Below, piece after piece: positions 35,797 through 44,234 of a stretch of 64,000 nt of DNA. Within the stretch, counting starts at the first letter, position 1, and every line of letters begins with the position of its first letter. Source of the stretch: an uncultured Holophagaceae bacterium. GTDB lineage: Bacteria > Acidobacteriota > Holophagae > Holophagales > Holophagaceae. Below the pieces are notes generated by a model. It was not told the origin of the DNA. It did no database searches and saw only the letters and a program-made list of their open reading frames with translations. Both the position numbers and the translations under genes were made by a program. The stretch spans positions 95,704-159,703 of the forward strand of contig CAIWKE010000012.1 in NCBI GenBank assembly GCA_903913215.1, in the 5' to 3' direction.

Positions 35797-38256
35797 TCAA
35801 GGGAGGGCAACGGGCACCGCGGCCACATCCCAGATGTCCCGGGCATAGTCGCGCACCGTGCGGTCAATGCTGAATTTCCCCATGCCCGCCACATTCAGGA
35901 TGGACATCCGGGCCCAGGCCTTGGGCTCCGCGTAGGCGCCGGCCACCCGCGCCTGGGTCTCCAGGTACGACGCGAAATCGGCGCAGTGGAAGTAGTGGTC
36001 CCAATCCCGTAGCCCCTGGGCCAGCCCCTGGAAGCGGCCCCCGTCCAAGGTGGCGATGGTCTCGATGGCCCTGGCCAACTCGGGGTTGCCCGCGATCCAG
36101 TCCCTGGAACAGTAGCCCGCGTCGCGCAATCCGACGATCCCCTCCGCCGTGTGGCCGAAGATGAAGATATTCTCGGCGCCCACCTCCTCCATGATCTCGA
36201 TGTTCGCGCCATCCAGGGTGCCGATGGTAAGGGCCCCGTTGAGGGCCGCTTTCATGTTGCCGGTGCCCGAGGCCTCGGTGCCTGCCGTGCTGATCTGCTC
36301 CGAGAGTTCCGCAGCGGGGAAAACCAGTTCCGCCAAGGACACGCGGTAGTTTGGCAGGAAGGCCACGCTGAGCTTGCCTTGGGCCTTGGGATCCGCACCA
36401 ATGGCCTGGGCCAGAACATTGGTGAGGTGGATGATCTGCTTGGCCACCCAGTAGGCCGGGGCCGCCTTGCCGCCCAGAAGGGCCGCCCGGGGTGCGCCGA
36501 TGTCCAAGCCGTCCCGCAGACGATTCCAGAGCGTGGTGATGTGGAGGAGGTTCAGGAGCTGCCGCTTGTACTCATGGATGCGCTTCACCTGGACATCAAA
36601 GAGGAAGCTGGGGTCCAGCGTGAAAACCTGGGTCTGCCGCGCCCAGGTGGCCAGGGCCTCCTTGTTGGTGCGCTTGATGGCCAGCCAGCGTTCCTGGAAG
36701 GCGGCGTCCTCCGCCCAGGTCTCCAGGCCTCGCAAAGCATCCAGGTCCTTCAGCCAAGCAGGACCGATGGCTTCTGTGACCAGGTCCGCCAGCTGGGGGT
36801 TGCACTTGAGCAGCCAGCGCCGGGGTGAGATGCCATTGGTCTTGTTGTTGATTCTTCCCGGGAACAGCGCATTCATTTCCGAAAAAGTGGAGGCCTTGAG
36901 GATGTCCGTGTGGAGCTGGGCAACGCCGTTCACGGAATGGCTGCCCACAATGGCCAGGTTGGCCATGCGGACGCTGTGCCCGTTGTCGACGATGGCCAGG
37001 CGCTGCAGCTTGGCGTCGTCGAAGGGATAGCGCTGGCGCACCGTGGCGCGGAAGCGCCGGTCGATCTCCTCCACGATCTCCGCGTGCCGGGGCAGCAGTC
37101 GGCGCCACAACTCCATGGGCCAGACCTCCAAGGCCTCGGGCAGCACCGTGTGGTTGGTGTAGGCGCAGACCTGCTGAGTGAGGGCCCAGGCCAGATCCCA
37201 TTCCAGGGATTCCTGGTCCATGAGCACCCGCATCAGCTCGGGTACCACCAGGGCCGGGTGGGTATCGTTCATCTGGACCGCCACCTTGTCGGGCAGCTCC
37301 TCCCAGCGCCAACTGGGGCGCTTCTTGAAACGGCGCACCACATCCTGCAGGGTGGCCGACACAAAGAAATATTGCTGCTTGAGGCGCAACTCCTTGCCAG
37401 CGCTCTGGTCATCGGCCGGATAGAGCACCTTGGAGATGTTCTCGGAGATCGTCTTGTCCTCTACGGCCCGCACGTACTCCCCCGTGTTGAAGTGGGCCAG
37501 GTCAAACTCTCGGCTCGACTTGGCGGACCAGAGCCGGAGGGTATTCACGGTGCCGTTGCGGAAGCCCGCCACCGGTGTGTCGTAGGCCATGGCCCAGACT
37601 TCCTGGGCGTCCCGCCACTCGACCCGGTAGCGCCCCTGGTCATCGAGGTAGCCATGGGTGTGGCCGTAGAAATGCACCGGGAAGATGGCGTCGGGACGCT
37701 GGATTTCCCAGGGATTGCCGTAGCGCAGCCAGCCATCCGGGAACTCCGCCTGCTGGCCCTCGATGATCTTCTGGATGAAGATGCCGTACTCGTAGCGGAT
37801 GCCGTAGCCGTAGAAGGGGATCTCCAGTGTGGCGGCCGCATCCAGGATGCAGGCGGCCAAGCGGCCCAAGCCCCCATTGCCGAGGCCTGCGTCCCACTCC
37901 TGCTCGCCGATGTCCTCCAGCCGGAAGCCCAGCTGCTCCATGGCCCGGGTGTAGGCGTCCTGGGCCCCCAGGTTCACCACGTTGTTGAGCAGGGCCCGCC
38001 CCATGAGGAACTCAAGAGACAGGTAGTAGACCCGCTTGGCGTCACGGTGGTAGTAGGTGCTCTGCGTCTGGAACCAGCGCTCCATGAGCCGGTCCCGCAC
38101 AGCGAAGGCCAGGGCCTGGTACACATCGAAGTCACTGGCCGTGTGCTGATCCTTGGCGATTGAATACATCATCCGATGCGCGAAGGCATCGATGATGCCG
38201 GGGACATCCATGCCGTCAGGCTGGGGGATCGGTATCCTGCGGGTTCCGGCAGTCAT
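35797..38256 (-). CDS. glgP: Glycogen/starch phosphorylase
   Basis: 819 residues, the normal GT35 length. It releases glucose 1-phosphate from glycogen with pyridoxal phosphate. Signatures: RVYYLSLEFLMGRAL, DAGLGNGGLGRLAACILDA, GYGIRYEYGIF, VQMNDTHPALVVPELMR and the cofactor site EASGTGNMKAALNGALTIGT with its lysine. AAAGGAGGG lies just before the ATG at 38256; the frame starting at 38328 includes 24 residues unlike the family. pfk and fba follow, giving a path from glycogen to triose phosphates. Confidence 0.97.
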   Translation of the reverse strand: MTAGTRRIPIPQPDGMDVPGIIDAFAHRMMYSIAKDQHTASDFDVYQALAFAVRDRLMERWFQTQSTYYHRDAKRVYYLSLEFLMGRALLNNVVNLGAQDAYTRAMEQLGFRLEDIGEQEWDAGLGNGGLGRLAACILDAAATLEIPFYGYGIRYEYGIFIQKIIEGQQAEFPDGWLRYGNPWEIQRPDAIFPVHFYGHTHGYLDDQGRYRVEWRDAQEVWAMAYDTPVAGFRNGTVNTLRLWSAKSSREFDLAHFNTGEYVRAVEDKTISENISKVLYPADDQSAGKELRLKQQYFFVSATLQDVVRRFKKRPSWRWEELPDKVAVQMNDTHPALVVPELMRVLMDQESLEWDLAWALTQQVCAYTNHTVLPEALEVWPMELWRRLLPRHAEIVEEIDRRFRATVRQRYPFDDAKLQRLAIVDNGHSVRMANLAIVGSHSVNGVAQLHTDILKASTFSEMNALFPGRINNKTNGISPRRWLLKCNPQLADLVTEAIGPAWLKDLDALRGLETWAEDAAFQERWLAIKRTNKEALATWARQTQVFTLDPSFLFDVQVKRIHEYKRQLLNLLHITTLWNRLRDGLDIGAPRAALLGGKAAPAYWVAKQIIHLTNVLAQAIGADPKAQGKLSVAFLPNYRVSLAELVFPAAELSEQISTAGTEASGTGNMKAALNGALTIGTLDGANIEIMEEVGAENIFIFGHTAEGIVGLRDAGYCSRDWIAGNPELARAIETIATLDGGRFQGLAQGLRDWDHYFHCADFASYLETQARVAGAYAEPKAWARMSILNVAGMGKFSIDRTVRDYARDIWDVAAVPVALP

Positions 38257-38414
38257 TGATACCCTCCTTTGAGGAGAACCACAGCCTAGGCTTGGGCGGC
38301 TCCATCTCATATCGGATCTATGGGTCATTGGGATAAAGTCTGGTTATTCCTGACAACAGCCTCCGAGATCCGGTTGGCCAGCTGCCTCCATTTGCGCTAG
38401 GATGAACCTCTTCC

Positions 38415-38489
38415 GCGGGCGTAGTTCAGTGGTAGAACGTCAGCTTCCCAAGCTGAATGTCGCCAGTTCAATCCTGGTCGCCCGCTCCA
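38415..38489 (+). tRNA. tRNA-Gly (CCC)
   Basis: Acceptor GCGGGCG (38415-38421) pairs with CGCCCGC (38479-38485), discriminator T and encoded CCA (38487-38489). The anticodon stem TCAGC/GCTGA holds loop TTCCCAA, giving CCC at 38447-38449. T-loop GTTCAATCC is normal. Accessory genes begin directly downstream, a common integration point. Confidence 0.96.
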
Positions 38490-38496
38490 CTCGCAA

Positions 38497-38530
38497 AGCC
38501 CCGTCACCATTAGGTTTCGGGGTTTTTCCT
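38497..38530 (+). terminator. Terminator after tRNA-Gly, candidate attachment site
   Basis: CCCCG (38499-38503) pairs with CGGGG (38518-38522), followed by TTTTTCCTTTTT. The 24 bases 38499-38522 match 55357-55380 at 22 positions, at the far end of the accessory block, so this may also be an attachment-site remnant. Confidence 0.75.
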
Positions 38531-38699
38531 TTTTCGTAAGTGTTGAACGGGCCGGGCCGATCTTTATGCTGCTTCATGCTGGTAAGTCGTTTGTTTCGCT
38601 AGATCATGTCGGAACCAGTCAGCACTGAGTCAGCACAGATTGGCTTGTAAGTGTTGAACACATTCTCGGCAATCCGGCTGATACCCAGCCTACCGGCCC

Positions 38700-39458
38700 T
38701 CAACTCGGCACGATTCTCAACCCCTGCTCGTCGGATTCCAGGACCACGATGGAGCGGTCGGGACGGGCTGAGAAATTGTCCAGGGCAACGATGGTGGTTT
38801 GGCCCGACTGATGGACGACGGCGTGGTGCATGTGCCCACAGAACACGAAGCGCGGTCTGAGGGTGGAGACCAACTCTCCGAGGGCATCGCATCCGACCTT
38901 GGCCCATCGCTTCGGCCATTCAGGCTTGCGGGCAGACTCCATCTGGGCTGGCCACGCATGCATCAACAGGATGTCCGTCGGCCCTGACGAGGCGAGGGCC
39001 TCGACTTCCTTTCGCCTGAAATAGGACGCCTGCTTCCTTCCACCTTGGGGAAACGGCCAAGTGGCCCTAGGCGAGTCGAAGTGCTTCGGGCTGAAGATCC
39101 CGCCCACCCCGGCGATGCGGAGCTTGCCAACCGTTCGGGAGAACTGCCTCCCCAGGTAGTCCAGGTTCTCAAGCAGGACGCCTCCCCCTGGCATCGACTC
39201 AAGGTAATTGAAGGGCTCATGGTTACCTGCAATGAACCAGGTGGGAATCGGCCAGGGGCCGACCACCTGAGCGAAGTTGCCAAGAGCGCGGTGTCTCTCG
39301 GGAACCGGCATGTAGGAAAGGTCGAGAGCATCCCGCACCGGCTGCGCATCGCCTACCTGAAGCACCAGATCAAGGCCAGAAGAGGCGTGAAGGGCGAGTA
39401 TGGCCTCCCTCAATTCGAGCCAGTGGCCATGGATGTCACCCACTACAGCAATGCGCAT
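38700..39458 (-). CDS. Metallophosphoesterase (calcineurin-like)
   Basis: 252 residues. Dimetal motifs in order: GDIHGHW (residues 7-13), QVGDAQ, FIAGNHEPFNYL, LLMHAWPAQ and FCGHMHHAV. This is a complete calcineurin-like phosphoesterase; the wording (DAQPVRDALDL, GNHEPFNYLE) is near the group related to lariat-debranching enzymes and RNA or nucleotide phosphodiesterases. Substrate unknown. It is the first coding gene after tRNA-Gly, transcribed towards it, 65 bases after the unknown 128-residue gene, with which it may be cotranscribed. Confidence 0.82.
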   Translation of the reverse strand: MRIAVVGDIHGHWLELREAILALHASSGLDLVLQVGDAQPVRDALDLSYMPVPERHRALGNFAQVVGPWPIPTWFIAGNHEPFNYLESMPGGGVLLENLDYLGRQFSRTVGKLRIAGVGGIFSPKHFDSPRATWPFPQGGRKQASYFRRKEVEALASSGPTDILLMHAWPAQMESARKPEWPKRWAKVGCDALGELVSTLRPRFVFCGHMHHAVVHQSGQTTIVALDNFSARPDRSIVVLESDEQGLRIVPS

Positions 39459-39523
39459 TACTACCCCAAGTCTCAGGCTTCATTGAAGGCAAATTCTAAG
39501 TGCAAGTCCTTCCGATGGCAGGT

Positions 39524-39910
39524 TCAGTGGGGTTGGCGTTGCTCCCGCGAGCAGGCCACCAGGCAACTCGCGACCACTGAAAGAGTGAACCTGATGAAGT
39601 GCGGGCTCGCCTGGAAATCCTGCTCCTCCACGGCTCTGGAAAAAATCCCAATAATCCGCTCGTTCTCAAGGACCCTGAGGGACTTGGCAACAGCACCACT
39701 GAGGTCACCCAGCAGGGCACATCGGAGGTCCTCCCGACAGCGGATCAGAGTAAAAAGACAAATTTCCATCGGCGTGAGGGAGTGCCTCGGGTCTGGCTGG
39801 ATCCGTTCCAAACAGCCGACGATCTCCCAAAAAAAGGGCTCTGATCGAAAGGTTTCGATGAGTTCTGCAGGCCCCTTTTCCTTGGCTTGCTGGGCTTTTT
39901 CTGGATTCAC
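39524..39910 (-). CDS. Hypothetical protein behind a large hairpin
   Basis: 128 residues from GTG 39910 (AGGAG eight bases upstream). The start VNPEKAQQAKEKGPAELIET is Lys/Glu/Ala-rich and helical; SLTPMEICLFTLIRCREDLRC and SLRVLENERIIGIFSRAVEE form predicted helices; the end FTLSVVASCLVACSREQRQ is hydrophobic. No family recognised. The frame is open further upstream through the hairpin, but that part is Arg/Pro-rich. The ribosome site lies inside a perfect 22-bp inverted repeat. Confidence 0.55.
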   Translation of the reverse strand: MNPEKAQQAKEKGPAELIETFRSEPFFWEIVGCLERIQPDPRHSLTPMEICLFTLIRCREDLRCALLGDLSGAVAKSLRVLENERIIGIFSRAVEEQDFQASPHFIRFTLSVVASCLVACSREQRQPH

Positions 39911-39913
39911 GAG

Positions 39914-39970
39914 CGTTCTCCTCTTGCCGCGCGGGGGCACAAGAAGGGCCCGCGCGGCAAGAGGAGAACG
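39914..39970. repeat. Perfect 22-bp inverted repeat over a ribosome-binding site
   Basis: Arms 39914-39935 and 39949-39970 are exact complements, with a 13-base spacer. The arms contain AGGAGAACG on the coding (minus) strand, the ribosome site of the 128-residue gene. The stem is GC-rich and much stronger than a usual terminator. Confidence 0.9.
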
Positions 39971-40080
39971 CGGTACAGAAACCCAAGGCAGCAAGGGTAT
40001 AAATCAACCAGGGCTGCCAAAGGGTGGCTGACTATGACGTAAACGAGTGAGAACCAGAGTCTGCTCAGGCCCTGCTTTGG

Positions 40081-41262
40081 TTAGTGCTTGCCCCCACCGC
40101 TTGCCAGTTTTCCGAAGAATTCCATGGGCGTGGCTGGGCCACCATCATCCACTATCCCCGTGGCCGCTGGTCTGAATAAAATCTGCAGGATGAGCGTCCG
40201 ATTCTCATCATTCAGGGTCTCATTGCTCCTGATCAGTGATAGATAGGTATTGGTCAAAATACGACGCTCCTGCGCATCCGTATGCAGATGGACATGGCTC
40301 AATAGAACCTTGATTAGCAGCCTTGTAATCCAGATCACCATCGTCACTACAATCAAGATGAGGCCTAGCTTCCAGGGCTCAGGAAAACTGCCTGGCGTAA
40401 CCGTCGGAAGCAGGTAGTGAATGGCAGCAACGATTCCGAGAACCGAAAGAACCATTACGAGAACGGTGATTGGGATGAGCCATCTGATGGCTGTGAGATG
40501 CTTCTTCTGTTTGGCTTCCCAGTAGGTGACCGGTGCCTGTAGAGCGAGCTTGTCATCGTATGTCTTGGCGATGGCCTGAAGCTGCTCCTGTCCCTGCTTA
40601 ACTTCGGCAGCAAAGTCCTCTTCGGCCTTTTGGAGAGTGATTTTGATGTCATCTCGAAAGCCGTTCTGGGTGTTCTGGAATTCCTCGGCCAACCGAGCCG
40701 CCTCAGCCTTCGCGCCATCAGTGTTCGCCTTGGCCTCAGCCAGGGCTACCGTCACCTGGCCGAAGGCCTGGTCCAGAGCCTCCTTTTCTGAAAGGGCGGT
40801 GCCCCGAATCCCCAGGCGGAATAGCGCGGCTTCTAGAATGCCGTCCAGTGCGGAACCGGTAACGGAGTTCAGATTCAGACCGGTGCCGGTCAGCGCGGCC
40901 AGAGACCAAGCTGCGACCATCGGATCAGTCTCTTTCTTCTTCAGGATAAATTTACCAGCCGGGGTGGCCGAAAGAATCAATCGCCCGCTGGCTATATTGT
41001 TGGTGAAGTAGTTGTTTATTTCGGAGAGCAATCCCGGATTCTGCGGGAACTGCTGGACGTAGTTCCTCAACTGATTTCGCATCGTGAACTGCCCATTTGA
41101 GATCGCTGATTGCAAATTCCCATCGGAATTGACGTAGGAGTCGAGCCAACTCCAAACAGCAATCTCTGTCTCCGTCCAGGTTTGAAGCTCCTGAATATCC
41201 TTGAAGACGAGCTTCCCGCCCTTCGACTTCAAGTCGATGCTTAGCCATGGCGCGTCAGCCAT
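40081..41262 (-). CDS. DUF6161 membrane protein with coiled coil
   Basis: 393 residues. The N-terminal 140 residues are soluble; a coiled coil follows at about 150-245 (EKEALDQAFGQVTVALAEAK..., ITLQKAEEDFAAEVKQGQEQ). Two membrane helices lie at about 265-290 (WLIPITVLVMVLSVLGIVAA) and 300-325 (LGLILIVVTMVIWITRLLI). The C-terminus HVHLHTDAQERRILTNTYLSLI...LILQILFRPAATGIVDD matches what I know as DUF6161. GGAGG precedes the ATG. It lies directly behind hsdS. No function is established; a membrane sensor or effector linked to defence is my inference. Confidence 0.7.
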   Translation of the reverse strand: MADAPWLSIDLKSKGGKLVFKDIQELQTWTETEIAVWSWLDSYVNSDGNLQSAISNGQFTMRNQLRNYVQQFPQNPGLLSEINNYFTNNIASGRLILSATPAGKFILKKKETDPMVAAWSLAALTGTGLNLNSVTGSALDGILEAALFRLGIRGTALSEKEALDQAFGQVTVALAEAKANTDGAKAEAARLAEEFQNTQNGFRDDIKITLQKAEEDFAAEVKQGQEQLQAIAKTYDDKLALQAPVTYWEAKQKKHLTAIRWLIPITVLVMVLSVLGIVAAIHYLLPTVTPGSFPEPWKLGLILIVVTMVIWITRLLIKVLLSHVHLHTDAQERRILTNTYLSLIRSNETLNDENRTLILQILFRPAATGIVDDGGPATPMEFFGKLASGGGKH

Positions 41263-41311
41263 CTCGATCCTCCAAATCAGTTTCCTTCATTCGTGTCCAA
41301 CAAGAAGCGCA

Positions 41312-42814
41312 TCACACCACCGTCTTCCTTGGGCGGCCTCGCCGCTTGGGTGGTGGCACTTCAACCGGTGTGGACTTCCTTGGGCGACCTCGTCGCATAG
41401 GTGGTGGTGCTTCAGTGGGCGCAGACTTCAGGCGTTCCAGGAGGGCCGCCGCAGGCTCGTCGTTGGGATCCTGGGGCACGAGTTCACCACGGAAGGCCTT
41501 GGCGAGGATGGATTGGGTGAGGCGATCCACATGGGTCTTGGCCTTTAGGTAGCGAGCTTCTACCTGGTCGGCAAATGCGAACAGTTCGTTGGTCCGCTTC
41601 ACGATTTCTTGTTGCTCGGCCTTCGGCGGTAATGGGAAAGGCTTCACCCTCATCGCCCCAATGTTGAAGTGTGGCTGGGCAATACCTGTTTCATGAAGGG
41701 CAAGATGGGCTTGCCCTTGGGGAGATGCAACATAGGCTGCTCCATACTCAGGAAGCAGTCCAGAGAGTGGCCTAGCAATGACTAAATCGGAGCAGTTCGC
41801 TTCACCAAACCCCTTGGGAAAGACACAGCAGTCGCCCGTGTTTGCACCCGATCTGACAACAAGAATTTCGCCCCCGTATAGGGCCGATTTGGCCAGAACC
41901 TCATGGAAATCCTCCGGGATAAACACACGGCCTGCTGGGTCGAATCGGAGGGGGCGGACATTCTGGCTGCGAAGGAATGGCCTTCCTTCCGGAATGTAGC
42001 GCTCCCGCATTGGACCAACATGGCCGACGGTAATCTCCCATGTGCACTGATCGAAATTGACCCATACCCAAGACTCAGGGATTGCAGGAAGGTCCCTCTC
42101 CTCCATGGCTTGCGGTGGGGGGTACCTCCGTCCTACATGCTTGGCTTCCCACTTGGTTTTTCGTTCAACTTGCATCAGACGAAGTAGAACCTCGGCGCAT
42201 TCCGGGTGCGAATTCCCCTGACGCCAATCCGCTGTCAACCGCCCATCGCAGGCCGCAGAAAGAACTGCTTCACGAAATCGTTTCAAGATGACAGGGATGC
42301 GCTTCAGTCGCTTGCGGCTGGCATCGACTTTGGACAGTAGAACTTCCAGTTTGGCGACGATCCGACGCTGCTCAGCAAGCGGCGCGAGTAGGATTTCAAT
42401 TTCCTGAAGGTCACTCTTGCTAATCGCAGTGAAGGTGGACCCTGTCCCCTGTTGGCTTAGCCAGGGTTCGATGTTTCTGAGGTAGTAAAGAAGATACTTG
42501 CTTGGAATTTCTTCCTTTGGACGTAGTGCAGCTAAACCTCGCCCAATGCATGAGCGGATTTGACACAAATTTGTAGGACCTACTGGGGCTCGCACTGAGA
42601 TGAGCACGTCCCCAGCCTCAGCAATTTTTCCTGGTGTATCGCAGTATGTTTCTGGTGTCGGATAGAGATCGCCAAATTCTGTTTTTCCCTGAAAAAACGG
42701 AAGGCCATTTTTACTTGTGTTGTATGTCGTCGATGGAGGGGACTGGCCCATGATGAGATCTGCCACTTCCGGCAGAGAAATAGAAATCCAGCCACCAGGA
42801 AGCTGTTGGGTCAT
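41312..42814 (-). CDS. hsdS: Type I restriction-modification specificity subunit HsdS
   Basis: 500 residues. Two target-recognition domains separated by conserved helices: the first spans about 1-150 (ISLPEVADLIMGQSPPSTTYN... STFTAISKSDLQEIEILLAPLAEQRRIVAKLEVLL), the second about 225-400 (WVWVNFDQCT..., AQPHFNIGAMRVKPFPLPPKAEQQEIVKR). HsdS picks the DNA site for both methylation and cleavage. The last 35 residues hold two AT-hook-like motifs, RRGRPRK, encoded by a tandem DNA repeat. The start overlaps hsdM by 4 bases. Confidence 0.93.
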   Translation of the reverse strand: MTQQLPGGWISISLPEVADLIMGQSPPSTTYNTSKNGLPFFQGKTEFGDLYPTPETYCDTPGKIAEAGDVLISVRAPVGPTNLCQIRSCIGRGLAALRPKEEIPSKYLLYYLRNIEPWLSQQGTGSTFTAISKSDLQEIEILLAPLAEQRRIVAKLEVLLSKVDASRKRLKRIPVILKRFREAVLSAACDGRLTADWRQGNSHPECAEVLLRLMQVERKTKWEAKHVGRRYPPPQAMEERDLPAIPESWVWVNFDQCTWEITVGHVGPMRERYIPEGRPFLRSQNVRPLRFDPAGRVFIPEDFHEVLAKSALYGGEILVVRSGANTGDCCVFPKGFGEANCSDLVIARPLSGLLPEYGAAYVASPQGQAHLALHETGIAQPHFNIGAMRVKPFPLPPKAEQQEIVKRTNELFAFADQVEARYLKAKTHVDRLTQSILAKAFRGELVPQDPNDEPAAALLERLKSAPTEAPPPMRRGRPRKSTPVEVPPPKRRGRPRKTVV

Positions 42815-44226
42815 GCCTCAACACCCTCTTCCTGCTCCAGCAGGGCGATGATGTCCTTAAGGTCGTCCACGATGGCTTCCAGTTCGGTGATGGCCTCCCC
42901 GGCAAGATCCTGTGGCTCAGGCAGTTCGTCAGGGTCGTCCAGGCTCTCGTCCTTGAGCCATGTGAGGTCCAACTTGTAGTCACGGGCCTGGATATCACTC
43001 AGGTGGAACTTTCGCCATCGGCCCATCTCGCCTTGGTCTTTGCGTTTGCTGCGTCCGTTGGGGTCAGCCCCATAGCAGGCTTCAAATTCCTCGAAATGCT
43101 TTGCCGTAAGGGGCCGCTCCTTCTTGGTGATGCCGGGCACGTTGCTGCGCCCGTCGAAAATCCACACGTATTCTGTTGGCAGGCCCTTCTGAAAGAAGAC
43201 CACGTTGGCCTTCACGCCCTGGCTATAAGGGGTAAAGGTACCTCGGGGAAGACGCAGGACGGTGTGCACATTGCACAGGGCCATGAGGTCTTTGAAGACC
43301 TCGCCCGCCTTGTTCTCGAAGAGGCAGTTGTCAGGCAGCACCATGGCAGCCCGCCCCCCCTTCTTAAGGACGGTGAAGACATGCTGGACGAAGTTGAGTT
43401 GCTTGTTGCTGGTCTCGATGGTGAAGTCTTCACGCTCTGGGGCGGAGTTGGCCCCCTTGGTGCCGAAGGGCGGATTGGTGAGGATCACGTCGTACCGCTC
43501 GCCTCGTTCTGCCTCGTAGAGCGTGTCACCCAGGTAGATGGTGGGCGTGAGGCCATGAAGGTAGAGGTTCATGAGGGCCAACCGCCGGGGACGGGCCACC
43601 AATTCCTGGCCGAAGTAGGTGGCCGTCTTGATGCGCTTGATCTCGTCACGCTCCAGGGCCTTCTGCTTCGGGTCCACCAGCCACTCGTAGGCTTTCATGA
43701 GGAAGCCGCCGGTGCCGCAGGCAGGGTCCATGATGCGGAAATCCTCACGCCCACGCGGGTCAGGCTTCATGACCTTCACGATGCTTTCGATGAGGTAACG
43801 CGGCGTGAAGTATTGCCCGGCCCCCTTCTTTCCTTCGCTGGCGGCCCTCTCTAGCAGGCCTTCAAAGGCGGCACCCTTCACGTCCAGGCCCAGGCTGGAC
43901 CATTCCTCCTCGTCGATGAGGGCGATGAGTTTCTTCAGGTTGACCGGGTTCCCGAAGCGGCTCTCGGCCCCCGCGAAGATGTCTCCGAGGAGCCCTTTCT
44001 CGGTACGCAGCCTGCGGAGGGCATCGGTATAGGCATCCAGAAGGGACTGTCCACTCAGGGACTTCAGGTGGTCCCATGAGCAGCCCTTGGGGACTTTCAC
44101 ATCTTTTTCATCCGCCATCTTGAGGAAGAGGAGGTAGGTGAGTTGCTCGATGTAGTCGCCGTAGTCCACACCGTCATGGCGCAGGGTGTGGCAAAAGCCC
44201 CAGAGTTTGTTGACGATGTCAGCCAT
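42811..44226 (-). CDS. hsdM: Type I restriction-modification DNA methyltransferase HsdM
   Basis: 471 residues. N6-adenine methyltransferase with motif I DPACGTGGFL and motif IV NPPFGTKG; the N-terminal HsdM bundle (WGFCHTLRHDGVDYGDYIEQLTYLLFLKMADE) and YFTPRYLIESIVKVM are typical. With HsdS it forms the modification enzyme protecting the host. GAGGGGAAG precedes the ATG. It lies 8 bases after hsdR and overlaps hsdS, one operon in the order R-M-S. Confidence 0.95.
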   Translation of the reverse strand: MADIVNKLWGFCHTLRHDGVDYGDYIEQLTYLLFLKMADEKDVKVPKGCSWDHLKSLSGQSLLDAYTDALRRLRTEKGLLGDIFAGAESRFGNPVNLKKLIALIDEEEWSSLGLDVKGAAFEGLLERAASEGKKGAGQYFTPRYLIESIVKVMKPDPRGREDFRIMDPACGTGGFLMKAYEWLVDPKQKALERDEIKRIKTATYFGQELVARPRRLALMNLYLHGLTPTIYLGDTLYEAERGERYDVILTNPPFGTKGANSAPEREDFTIETSNKQLNFVQHVFTVLKKGGRAAMVLPDNCLFENKAGEVFKDLMALCNVHTVLRLPRGTFTPYSQGVKANVVFFQKGLPTEYVWIFDGRSNVPGITKKERPLTAKHFEEFEACYGADPNGRSKRKDQGEMGRWRKFHLSDIQARDYKLDLTWLKDESLDDPDELPEPQDLAGEAITELEAIVDDLKDIIALLEQEEGVEA

Positions 44227-44234
44227 GCTTCCCC

